A stretch of 34,113 nt of DNA, taken from NCBI GenBank assembly GCA_020850225.1, contig JADZFD010000051.1, forward strand, positions 1-34,113, read 5' to 3'. Of the stretch, positions 17,864 through 24,823 are shown piece by piece. Numbering within the stretch: the stretch's first letter is position 1; every line of letters begins with the position of its first letter. The translations under genes were made by a program, and so were the position numbers. The stretch comes from Saprospiraceae bacterium (lineage in GTDB: Bacteria; Bacteroidota; Bacteroidia; Chitinophagales; Saprospiraceae). The notes under the pieces are model-generated. The model was not told the origin of the DNA, did not search any database, and worked only from the letters and a program-made list of their open reading frames with translations.

Positions 17864-19297
17864 CTATCTTAGCTTTTCTTCCTTTATTTTTTGATCTATG
17901 GACAGGATTTCTTGAAAAACCTTTTCCATTTCTTCGGCAGGAATATCTTTGATTATAATCTTTTTATCAGCATCCAAAATAAACAATTTTGGTGTCGCCT
18001 TAATTTTCACCTTCATATTATAGCGACTGTACTCATCAGCCGTGTTGATAAAATCTCCCATTTTTTCCTTCTCCAATGCCGGCCAGCAAGTAGGCATTTT
18101 TTCTCCGGGTTTGGTACATACACTTATTAACTTTACTCCCTTATCTTTGTACTTGTTATAAAAATCAATTATGAATGGCATGGATTTCTGACAGTGACCG
18201 CAGTCAGGAGCCCAAAATAAAACAACTGTATAGGGTGATTGTACATCCCAAATCCTCACCGGGCTACCATCTTCCATGTATGTAGTTATGTCAGGCATTT
18301 TATTTCCGATCAGTACGGGGCGGAGATCATTGGCATTCTCACGCATTTTAGTCATATTCTCCTCTGATATCCATGGTGCTTTCCCTTTAAGATAATAGTT
18401 ATCTACCAGATGAACGTACATCGCATCATAGCCTACCATCTTCATAGATGCATATTTGTTGAGAAATTCTGCCAGGTAATATCTGTAGATTTCTGAGTTA
18501 TTTTCCAACTTGGAGAGAACAAAATCAAGTGCTTTAATCAGTGTATCCGGATGCTGATTAACTACTTTATTAATATATGTGTCCAGTTTTTGATGAAAAA
18601 ACGGAGTACGGATCAAGGCTGGATTATTCATATCAATATTATCAAAATAATGCTCTTTATAGTAGTAGTACCTTCTGACCTTAATCGTATCTGCATGCAA
18701 TCCTTCAAATTCAGGTACATCTATATCCGAGGAGCCCTTCAGTAATAAAGCTGTCAAAGAGAATGGATTCTTTTCTATCAGCTCATGCTGTGCTTTTTTT
18801 ACTGCTTCATCCAGATCTTCGAAGGATTTTTGGTCTGTTACATCCTTTTGTCCGGCTTTCCTGGCTCTTTCTATTCTGGCACGCAGGGTATCTGCTTGCG
18901 TTCGCTTATCTTTGAGGTAGTCCATATATCCATAAAACAGATCATTCTCTTTACTACCTTTAAATTTTGTAGCACTATTTTCCTGATAATCTGTTGTCAA
19001 TTCAAATTTTGGCTCTTTACCATTAATCATAAACTGGATAAAAGTATTACTCGGTTTCATAAGCAGCATATATACGCCTTGAGGAGGCATTTCTTTGCCT
19101 GACCATAAAAATTTTCCTTTTCCACTACCATACAACGTATCCTTGGCTATTTGTCTTTCCCCATAATAACTACCTATAATAAGCGTGTCACTCGTATAGT
19201 TTTTGATATTAAAGGTATATTCGAAACTTTGACCTGATACAAAACCAAGGCTAAAAAATGAGATAAGAAGGACTAAGCAGCTATCTGATATTTTCAT
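17864..19297 (-). CDS. Exported TlpA-like thiol-disulfide protein (DUF4369-DUF5106-thioredoxin)
   Basis: A 477-aa exported protein with a signal peptide (residues 1-22, ending VSGQ). A DUF4369-like beta domain follows (about 25-120), then a helical DUF5106-like middle (about 120-310) and a C-terminal thioredoxin fold from about 325. The redox motif is WAPDCGHCQKS (CGHC); the cis-proline region is IKATPKLFILD. Such proteins reduce or exchange disulfides in the periplasm. No lipobox is evident, so it is probably soluble. It is monocistronic and convergent with the glycosyltransferase. Confidence 0.9.
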   Translation of the reverse strand: MKISDSCLVLLISFFSLGFVSGQSFEYTFNIKNYTSDTLIIGSYYGERQIAKDTLYGSGKGKFLWSGKEMPPQGVYMLLMKPSNTFIQFMINGKEPKFELTTDYQENSATKFKGSKENDLFYGYMDYLKDKRTQADTLRARIERARKAGQKDVTDQKSFEDLDEAVKKAQHELIEKNPFSLTALLLKGSSDIDVPEFEGLHADTIKVRRYYYYKEHYFDNIDMNNPALIRTPFFHQKLDTYINKVVNQHPDTLIKALDFVLSKLENNSEIYRYYLAEFLNKYASMKMVGYDAMYVHLVDNYYLKGKAPWISEENMTKMRENANDLRPVLIGNKMPDITTYMEDGSPVRIWDVQSPYTVVLFWAPDCGHCQKSMPFIIDFYNKYKDKGVKLISVCTKPGEKMPTCWPALEKEKMGDFINTADEYSRYNMKVKIKATPKLFILDADKKIIIKDIPAEEMEKVFQEILSIDQKIKEEKLR

Positions 19298-19679
19298 CTA
19301 TTATTATTAAAGTATTATTTTTGTAATATTTCAGTCAATGTTATCCTAAAAATGACATTGATTAAAAAATTTATGACAAAATAACATATATTTTTATCAA
19401 CCCTATATATACATGTGTATGATTAATACTTTTTTAACATTGATCTATGGTAAACCAAAACCTTTTAAGGAAAATAAAATGGAAGTTAACAAATAAAAAG
19501 TTATTATACCCTCGATACATTTGAAATATAAACACATAAGTAATATATTGAAATTTAGAAACATAATCAAATGTGTGTCAATGCTTAAGAATAAATATGA
19601 TTATTCATAAAAAATAATTTTTCTTTTAAAAGGATATTTTTAAAATATATTTCATATTTTTGCATCACTTTTAAAAAAC
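19298..19679. other. Intergenic region between TlpA-like gene and tRNA-His
   Basis: About 380 AT-rich bp without an ORF. An inverted repeat, TCAATGT (19335-19341) and ACATTGA (19355-19361) with a 13-nt loop, lies about 40 bp upstream of the TlpA-like start and could be an operator for it. The tRNA promoter is at the right end. Nothing else is seen. Confidence 0.4.
19655..19662 (+). promoter_or_regulatory. Putative -7 box of the tRNA-His gene
   Basis: TATTTTTG fits TAnnTTTG and ends 17 bp before the tRNA 5' end. No clear -33 TTTG was found. Confidence 0.45.
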
Positions 19680-19754
19680 GGAGGCTATAGCTCAGTTGGT
19701 TAGAGCATCGGATTGTGGTTCCGAGGGCCGTGGGTTCAAGTCCCATTAGTCTCC
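19680..19754 (+). tRNA. tRNA-His (anticodon GTG)
   Basis: A full cloverleaf can be drawn. The acceptor stem is GAGGCTA / TAGTCTC with one G-T pair. The D stem is GCTC / GAGC, the anticodon stem TCGGA / TCCGA with loop TTGTGGT, and the T arm GTGGG-TTCAAGT-CCCAT. The anticodon GTG is at 19715-19717. G at 19680 (position -1) faces C at 19754 (position 73), the hallmark identity pair of bacterial tRNA-His. The CCA tail is not encoded; CAC follows C73. Confidence 0.97.
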
Positions 19755-19761
19755 CACAAAG

Positions 19762-19796
19762 AACAGGCAATGTATTTCATCTGCCTGTTTTTTTTT
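19762..19796 (+). terminator. Intrinsic terminator of tRNA-His
   Basis: The stem is AACAGGCA (19762-19769) with TGCCTGTT (19782-19789), with a 12-nt loop and nine T in a row at 19788-19796. It lies 8 bp after the tRNA. Confidence 0.9.
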
Positions 19797-20372
19797 GATT
19801 TTCACCAAGATCTATCAGAAGGCAGTACCAGACATGTTTTTCTAAACGTGTCTTACAGTATTATTACACGTATTTATGTCACATAGGTATAAACACCTGC
19901 AAACAAATTTGACTTTCTATTCTCCAATCCATATAATTCATGGTTTCTAAGTACTATTTGTACCTACTTAATTGTAAAAAAGGTACAGAGAGATAAGCCT
20001 TTGTGGGCTTTAAAATCGTAAAAACCAATTAGAGATGCTATAAGTACATCAGAAAGACTGCATGATTATCGTCACTTACGCTTATGTTTATCATATGAAT
20101 CAGATAAAATGCTCGATTTCTAATTAGGATTAAATTGTCCGTAATGCACATAGCTTTCCAATCAAAATTAACAATGATTTATAATTAATTATAATATATA
20201 TTTTACTGTATATCTGATATTTATGTCTTATATATATTGATTTAATGCTGCATTTTGATTATAATAAAAAGCACATAATAAGACAAAACAAACAAAGAAT
20301 GTTTTAAATATGCTTTCAAAACCAGCACATCTTCATTTACATGTCAGATCAGATTGCTGTGACTTTAATCAT

Positions 20373-20392
20373 TTTATGCGTTCACGCATAAA
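20373..20392 (+). promoter_or_regulatory. Inverted repeat TTTATGCG-TTCA-CGCATAAA
   Basis: Perfect 8-bp arms are separated by 4 bp. The repeat ends 20 bp before the -7 box of the FAS1 gene, so it occupies the -33 position. No TTTG is present there. This suggests a transcription-factor site that helps or blocks the polymerase, not an RNA element. Confidence 0.45.
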
Positions 20393-20412
20393 TACGACTT
20401 ACCAGTACTTCA

Positions 20413-20420
20413 TAATTTTG
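20413..20420 (+). promoter_or_regulatory. Putative -7 box of the FAS1 lipoprotein gene
   Basis: TAATTTTG matches TAnnTTTG, 28 bp before the start codon. Confidence 0.45.
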
Positions 20421-20448
20421 CATTATAAAACAAAAAAATTAAACAATC

Positions 20449-21009
20449 ATGAGACAATTATTCAATCTATTATTCATTGTAGCCGTATTATTTATGGTAT
20501 CTTGCAAACAAAATACTGAAGGAACCTCAACCACAACTGCCATTGACCATTCAGCTGCTGTTGACGGTGTAGGTCAATCCAATGTTCAGGATGATGTATC
20601 CAACCCCAATGTAGTACAGGTAGCTGTTGGAAGTAAAGATCATACAACCCTGGTTACAGCTGTTAAGGCAGCCGGTTTGGTTGATGCACTAAGCAATGCC
20701 GGTCCTTTTACCGTTTTTGCACCAACAAATGCTGCCTTTGAAAAATTACCGGCTGGAACTGTGGAAGGCTTACTGAAGGCTGATAAAAAAGCTGATTTAA
20801 CCAATATACTTGAATACCATACCTATGTAGGTGTACTGAATACCAACATAATGGGTGACGGTCAGGAATTTGACATGGTAAATGGCAAAAAAGTCAAAAT
20901 CAGTGTTAAAGATGGCAAGTACTTTGTGAATGATTCAGAAATCGTTGGTACTGTAAAGGCATCCAATGGAATTATACACGTAATCAACGACGTACTTTTA
21001 CCTAAATAG
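20449..21009 (+). CDS. Fasciclin (FAS1) domain lipoprotein
   Basis: A 186-aa lipoprotein. The signal peptide ends with LFMVSC, so C19 would be lipidated. A short linker (about 20-55, rich in T, S, D and V) leads to a single FAS1 domain of about 130 residues. It carries the H1 motif FTVFAPTNAAFEKLP and the H2 motif NGIIHVINDVLLPK at the end. FAS1 domains mediate adhesion or ligand binding at the cell surface. The protein is likely anchored in the outer membrane. It is a lone gene with its own promoter and an inverted repeat upstream. Confidence 0.93.
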   Translation: MRQLFNLLFIVAVLFMVSCKQNTEGTSTTTAIDHSAAVDGVGQSNVQDDVSNPNVVQVAVGSKDHTTLVTAVKAAGLVDALSNAGPFTVFAPTNAAFEKLPAGTVEGLLKADKKADLTNILEYHTYVGVLNTNIMGDGQEFDMVNGKKVKISVKDGKYFVNDSEIVGTVKASNGIIHVINDVLLPK

Positions 21010-21017
21010 CAAAACAA

Positions 21018-21083
21018 AAACCATAAACACATAATATGAAAGGATCTTTTGGTAAAACTTACTGATATGTTGCTTTATGGTTT
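21018..21083 (+). terminator. Possible terminator hairpin after the FAS1 gene
   Basis: AAACCATAAA (21018-21027) pairs with TTTATGGTTT (21074-21083), a 10-bp perfect stem but with a 46-nt loop. It starts 9 bp after the FAS1 stop and is followed by AGATTTTTAG. The loop is long for an intrinsic terminator. Confidence 0.35.
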
Positions 21084-21123
21084 AGATTTTTAGATATAAC
21101 TTTTTCATAAATTGCACTGTTTG

Positions 21124-21176
21124 AATTTCTGGCAAGACACTGTTAATTATTAGCAGCTTAGTTCTTGTCAGAAATT
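21124..21176 (+). terminator. 14-bp hairpin downstream of the FAS1 gene
   Basis: AATTTCTGGCAAGA (21124-21137) pairs with TCTTGTCAGAAATT (21163-21176), with one G-U pair in the plus-strand RNA and a 25-nt loop. TTATTTTTATT follows a few bases later. The wobble makes the fold better in plus-strand RNA than in minus-strand RNA, so it belongs with the FAS1 transcript if transcribed. Confidence 0.4.
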
Positions 21177-21334
21177 GGCAGTGTTATTTTTATTAGGATA
21201 GATCGGTAAACATTCTATAATTGTGTGTAGAGCAATGTATAAAGTATAGTATCTTACATCTTACATTTAAGCGTTACTTATTGCATATTTCTAATTAACA
21301 TAAAGAATGTCAATCTCTAAAATCTACCCAAACA

Positions 21335-21982
21335 TCAGACATTTTCCTTCATCAATTTTATTTTTTCTTTGAGGTAGGCTATCAGCATGTCCTTGCCTTT
21401 TTCATAGGATTTGTTATTATTGATAATCAGGTCGACCTTATTAAGGAATGGATGAATATATGCTTCAAAAGCCGGTAAAACGTGATTTTCATACCTATAC
21501 AATACATCTTCAAGCGGATAGTTTCTTTCAACACGATCCCGCTTTATTCTTCTTATAATTTTCTGTGTATCTGTAGCATGAATGATGATACGCAGGTCGG
21601 TCATCTCAAAGAGTCTCGGTTCATTAAAAACAAACAAACCCTCCACAACAATGACCGGTGCCGGTTTTAACTGAATAGTCTTCAGTTCCTTCAGATTATT
21701 GTTGAATGTATACTCTTCCCGCTCAACTGCTATTCCATTGGTCAGTTTGATCAGGTCCAGAAAGTATTCATCCATGTTGATGGACTCCGGCAAATCAAAA
21801 TTTTTGATACCATTTTCATCTTCCCTTTGCTGCTCTCTGGGCCGGTAATAATCATCCTGTGATAAAAAACATATCTCCTCCGGAGAAAAGTGTGCTTTAA
21901 TATCCCTTATAAAGGATGTTTTACCGGAACCACTTCCTCCGGATATTCCAATGATAAATGTGTTGGCATCTTTGAGGCTCAT
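21335..21982 (-). CDS. udk: Uridine kinase
   Basis: A 215-aa kinase that phosphorylates uridine and cytidine for pyrimidine salvage. The P-loop is GISGGSGSGKTS, near the N-terminus. QDDYYRP follows, and NFDLPESINMDEY is the typical uridine-kinase segment after it. VIVVEGLFVF is the Walker B-like strand, and RIKRDRVERN the lid region. I start it at 21982 (MSLKDANTFIIGISGG), because the 14 residues ahead of it in the longer frame are not like family N-termini. It is cytosolic and monocistronic. Confidence 0.93.
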   Translation of the reverse strand: MSLKDANTFIIGISGGSGSGKTSFIRDIKAHFSPEEICFLSQDDYYRPREQQREDENGIKNFDLPESINMDEYFLDLIKLTNGIAVEREEYTFNNNLKELKTIQLKPAPVIVVEGLFVFNEPRLFEMTDLRIIIHATDTQKIIRRIKRDRVERNYPLEDVLYRYENHVLPAFEAYIHPFLNKVDLIINNNKSYEKGKDMLIAYLKEKIKLMKENV

Positions 21983-22300
21983 ACAGACAACTGAATTGGG
22001 TGAAATCTGATTTAAGAAGCACAAAATAACACATTATTTTTGAATTTTAACGTATATTTTGAATACATATATTAGATTTGAATACATTATATTTTAATAA
22101 TCTGTTGATTAAAGTGCAAATATTTTATATGATTGCTGGAAGTTTCTGGTAAAAAGCGTTATATGAACAGATTTCACATTTTACCCATAACAAATTACCA
22201 GTCGTTTCTATTACATACTTTCAGGAAGTGAAACAATACCATATAAATCGTTGTTAACAAGTTAATATTAACACATTAACCAAATTAAAACAATCCGTAT
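21983..22300. other. Divergent region between udk and the peroxiredoxin gene
   Basis: About 318 bp with no ORF of note. The right end carries a cluster of GTTAA/TTAAC half-sites (22251-22280). A TAGATTTG box at 22073-22080 reads toward the peroxiredoxin gene but is over 200 bp from its start. Confidence 0.4.
22251..22280 (+). promoter_or_regulatory. Tandem palindromes before the peroxiredoxin gene
   Basis: TTGTTAACAA (22251-22260) and GTTAATATTAAC (22261-22272) are two perfect palindromes side by side, followed by another TTAAC at 22276-22280. Repeated GTTAA/TTAAC half-sites 20-50 bp ahead of a peroxidase gene look like binding sites for a dimeric regulator. The regulator is unknown. Confidence 0.45.
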
Positions 22301-22771
22301 ATGAGTTTAACAATCGGAGATAAAGCTCCATCATTTATATTGAAAAATACTGAAAAACAAGACATTGCATTAAGTGATTATGCAGGAAAAAATGTTGTTA
22401 TTTTGTTTTTTCCACTTGCATTTTCAGGCACATGTACTACTGAACTATGTTCTGTCAGAGATACACAAGCCGATTATGATCATCTTAATGCTGAAATTTT
22501 GGCTATATCCGTTGATTCATTGTTTACATTAGGCAAATTCAAAAGTATAGAAGGATATAATTTTCAGCTATTATCGGACTGGAATAAAGAAACTGCCCTT
22601 GCCTACGGAGCCCTGTATGATGAGTTTGTGTTTGGTATGAAAGGCGTAGCCAAGCGATCTGCCTTTGTTGTGGATAAGGATGGAATAATCCGTTATGCCG
22701 AGGTATTGGAAAGTGCCGGAGATTTACCTAACTTTGCAGCGATAAATGAAACTTTAAAAGCATTAGCATAG
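22301..22771 (+). CDS. Peroxiredoxin (AhpC/TSA family, PrxQ/AhpE-like)
   Basis: A 156-aa cytosolic peroxidase that reduces hydrogen peroxide and organic hydroperoxides. The active-site segment is FPLAFSGTCTTELC, with peroxidatic C45. A second cysteine, C50, is spaced as in PrxQ/BCP enzymes, where it resolves the sulfenic acid within the same chain. The N-terminal IGDKAPSFIL and the arginine-bearing AKRSAFVVDKDG segment are also typical. The overall sequence leans toward the AhpE group, which often lacks the second cysteine. The gene is followed by clpS (39 bp gap) and may be co-transcribed with it. Confidence 0.92.
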   Translation: MSLTIGDKAPSFILKNTEKQDIALSDYAGKNVVILFFPLAFSGTCTTELCSVRDTQADYDHLNAEILAISVDSLFTLGKFKSIEGYNFQLLSDWNKETALAYGALYDEFVFGMKGVAKRSAFVVDKDGIIRYAEVLESAGDLPNFAAINETLKALA

Positions 22772-22810
22772 TTATCATATATATTCTGATTAATTGTCTC
22801 AATCTACAAT

Positions 22811-23110
22811 ATGTATAGTACAAAGTTTGACGAACTGGAAGATGTATTAGTTGATGAAGAAAGCACAACAGGTCTTCAATCTCAATTGATTGTCTACAAT
22901 GACGATTTCAATACCTTTGATTGGGTAATCAAATGCCTGATGGATATCTGCCATCACACTTCTGAGCAATCTGAGCAATTGTCATTACTGATACACTTCA
23001 AAGGGAAGGCTACCGTAAAAACGGATGCTTTTCCGGTATTAAAACCGATGAAAGACGCTCTGACAGAACGTGGACTTTCAGCCGTCATTGAATCTTTGGT
23101 CGAAGAATAG
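22811..23110 (+). CDS. clpS: ClpS, adaptor of the Clp protease for N-degrons
   Basis: A 99-aa adaptor that binds proteins starting with Leu, Phe, Tyr or Trp and hands them to ClpA/ClpC-ClpP. The N-terminal 25 residues are a flexible extension. The core begins LIVYNDDFNTFDWVI, the hydrophobic-pocket strand typical of ClpS, and carries HFKGKATV where HxxG is expected. The aat gene, which creates N-degrons, follows directly, so the pair forms a bacterial N-degron module. Confidence 0.95.
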   Translation: MYSTKFDELEDVLVDEESTTGLQSQLIVYNDDFNTFDWVIKCLMDICHHTSEQSEQLSLLIHFKGKATVKTDAFPVLKPMKDALTERGLSAVIESLVEE

Positions 23111-23158
23111 TCTTCATTTTATAAATACAGATCAATGTATTTATATGTGAATAAATAA

Positions 23159-23193
23159 AAAAAGGTGGTTGAAACAAAATTAACCACCTTTTT
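23159..23193 (+). terminator. Terminator-like hairpin between clpS and aat
   Basis: AAAAAGGTGGTT (23159-23170) pairs perfectly with AACCACCTTTTT (23182-23193), an 11-nt loop and a closing T-run. It ends 12 nt before the aat start codon. It has the form of a bidirectional intrinsic terminator but sits where the aat ribosome-binding region should be. Confidence 0.8.
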
Positions 23194-23205
23194 AAATTTC
23201 CACTT

Positions 23206-23883
23206 ATGTATCCGTTCACACGTAATCTTATATGGTTTCCGCACCCTTTGCAGGTTGACAAGTCCGGAATACTCTGTATTGGCGGAGATCTTGATCCTGA
23301 CACATTGATACTGGCATACAACTACGGGATCTATCCGTGGTACAATGCTGAAGACCCTATTATATGGTGGAGCCCAAAGCCACGATTTGTGATTTTTCCG
23401 GATCAGGTAAAAGTTGCTAAAAGTATGCATTCGTACTTCAATCAGCAAAAATACACCGTAACGTACAACCAAAACTTTGACGAAGTCATCCGTCAATGTC
23501 GGAATATATACCGAAAAAATCAGAAAACAACGTGGATTAGCGATGAAATCACTGAAGCTTATACCCTACTCTACGAACTTGGTTATATTACATCTGTAGA
23601 AGTATGGAATCGGGATGGTGCACTTGCAGGCGGGTTGTACGGCGTGCACATCGGTAAGGTATTTTACGGAGAGTCTATGTTCAGCCTTGAGAGTAATGCT
23701 TCCAAATTCGGATTTATTACATTATGCCGAAAACTTCATCAGGAAGGATATGATGTCATAGATTGCCAGCAGCCCAATCCCTATTTAGAGAGCCTTGGCG
23801 GACAATTCATATCGGGCAAATTATTTTTTGACATACTCAAAAGGAATAGATTAAAAGTATTGGGATACGACGAATCGTTCTAG
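23206..23883 (+). CDS. aat: Leucyl/phenylalanyl-tRNA-protein transferase
   Basis: Aat (225 aa) transfers Leu or Phe from aminoacyl-tRNA to proteins with N-terminal Arg or Lys, making ClpS-recognised degrons. Landmarks are LILAYNYGIYPWY, IIWWSPKPRFVI, AGGLYGVHIGKVFYGESMFS, ASKFGF and ESLGGQFI near the end. The usual histidine of the (D/N)HLxSLG motif is a tyrosine here (NPYLESLG); this may be a lineage feature. The start at 23206 gives the family's normal N-terminus and leaves room for only 12 nt after a terminator-like hairpin. Expression thus depends on read-through from clpS or on a promoter overlapping the hairpin. Confidence 0.94.
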   Translation: MYPFTRNLIWFPHPLQVDKSGILCIGGDLDPDTLILAYNYGIYPWYNAEDPIIWWSPKPRFVIFPDQVKVAKSMHSYFNQQKYTVTYNQNFDEVIRQCRNIYRKNQKTTWISDEITEAYTLLYELGYITSVEVWNRDGALAGGLYGVHIGKVFYGESMFSLESNASKFGFITLCRKLHQEGYDVIDCQQPNPYLESLGGQFISGKLFFDILKRNRLKVLGYDESF

Positions 23884-23953
23884 ACCTTTTATTTTTTCAG
23901 TAAATCTTAGTTGTTTCTTAGTATTCCTGTATGGTAAAACAATTAATACGATT

Positions 23954-24424
23954 TTAGTTCAGGTAAGCAGTATACATCCATACTAATTTTTCCTGTTCGC
24001 GGATGTAGTCACTCATGAGTGCATTGGTACCTTCATCTTCCAGTTCTCCGGAAATATTCAACAATTCCCGCTGCTTAACTATAATCACTTTGAAAGCGTC
24101 CAGAACTGCCTGTACTGTACCTCTGGCATCTGAAACATCCTTTACCACATCCACTTTTGCTTGTTTTTTGTAGTCTGCAAAAGTATGCAAGGGTGTAACA
24201 CCCAAGGTAAGAATACGCTCTGCAATTTCATCCACTTTGACAATAAGGTCATTGTAGAGTTCTTCAAATTTAAGATGTAGTTCGAAAAACTTTTCTCCTT
24301 TGATATTCCAGTGAAACCCTCGGGTATTTTGATAAAAAATCATATAATCTGCCAGTAATTCATTCAATCCTTCAGCCAACTCTCTGCTTTTTTCCTTATT
24401 TAACCCGATCTGATTCTTAGACAT
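23954..24424 (-). CDS. dps: Dps family ferritin-like protein
   Basis: A 156-aa Dps protein. Such proteins assemble into 12-subunit shells that oxidise and store iron and protect DNA under starvation or peroxide stress. The ferroxidase-site residues are in FHWNIKGEKFFELHLKFEELYNDL (in two parts: FHWNIKG, then HLKFEELY) and VDEIAERI. The N-terminus is short (NQIGLNKEKSR), so any DNA binding would be weak or of the short-tail type. It lies near the peroxiredoxin gene but is in the opposite direction and monocistronic. Confidence 0.95.
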   Translation of the reverse strand: MSKNQIGLNKEKSRELAEGLNELLADYMIFYQNTRGFHWNIKGEKFFELHLKFEELYNDLIVKVDEIAERILTLGVTPLHTFADYKKQAKVDVVKDVSDARGTVQAVLDAFKVIIVKQRELLNISGELEDEGTNALMSDYIREQEKLVWMYTAYLN

Positions 24425-24823
24425 AACAATAAATTTTTAAATGTTTCTGATTTTAATGTATTCATTCAATTATATAAACATTACCAGACAAGTAAGGTTG
24501 CTACTTTACATATGACTATAATCAATTGCAAGCTGTCTGATATCATATTATTGGAACTTTTTAACTTTTAATGTAGAATATGCACTGATATCACTTTAGA
24601 TATTTAACTTGCTTACTGCCATTTTATATAATTTATTTCTAATTACAAGTTGCTTATTGATTATTACATATTGTCGATCTACATTTACTTATAGCATTTA
24701 TATTTACCTGTGTTTTTTAATCTATATGCATAAATGTCAGTTAATAATGAATATTTATAAAAATCATTGTGTTGGGAGTGTATGATTTAGTATTTTTGCC
24801 ATTCATAAAATAATAACTAAGTA
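24425..24823. other. Divergent region between dps and tnaA
   Basis: About 400 very AT-rich bp. It holds the tnaA promoter at the right end. An imperfect CAGACA...TGTCTG inverted repeat lies at about 24486-24540. No tnaC-like leader ORF fits between the predicted transcription start and tnaA. Confidence 0.4.
24766..24798 (+). promoter_or_regulatory. Putative tnaA promoter
   Basis: TATTTTTG at 24791-24798 matches TAnnTTTG. An ATTG at 24766-24769 lies 21 bp upstream, near the TTTG -33 element of Bacteroidota promoters. The predicted start is about 20 nt before the GTG start codon. Confidence 0.45.

Larger units (their letters stand above)
19797..20448. other. Long intergenic region before the FAS1 gene
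   Basis: About 650 bp with no credible ORF on either strand. The first 300 bp are of mixed composition and the rest is very AT-rich. The right end holds an 8-bp inverted repeat and a -7 box for the FAS1 gene. A degraded gene or an unannotated small RNA could lie in 19800-20100, but I see no motif that supports one. Confidence 0.3.
21010..21334. other. Convergent region between FAS1 gene and udk with two hairpins
   Basis: About 325 bp with no ORF. It holds two long-range hairpins (21018-21083 and 21124-21176) that may act as terminators for one or both of the converging genes. Past 21190 nothing is seen. Confidence 0.4.

Noticed and set aside
19585-19770. 61-aa minus-strand ORF over the tRNA
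   Set aside because: The tRNA cloverleaf and terminator explain the DNA.
24425-24823. A tnaC-like leader peptide for tnaA
   Set aside because: The predicted transcription start is only about 20 nt before the GTG, leaving no room. A short frame near 24727 (MHKCQLIMN...) has no tryptophan and lies upstream of the promoter.
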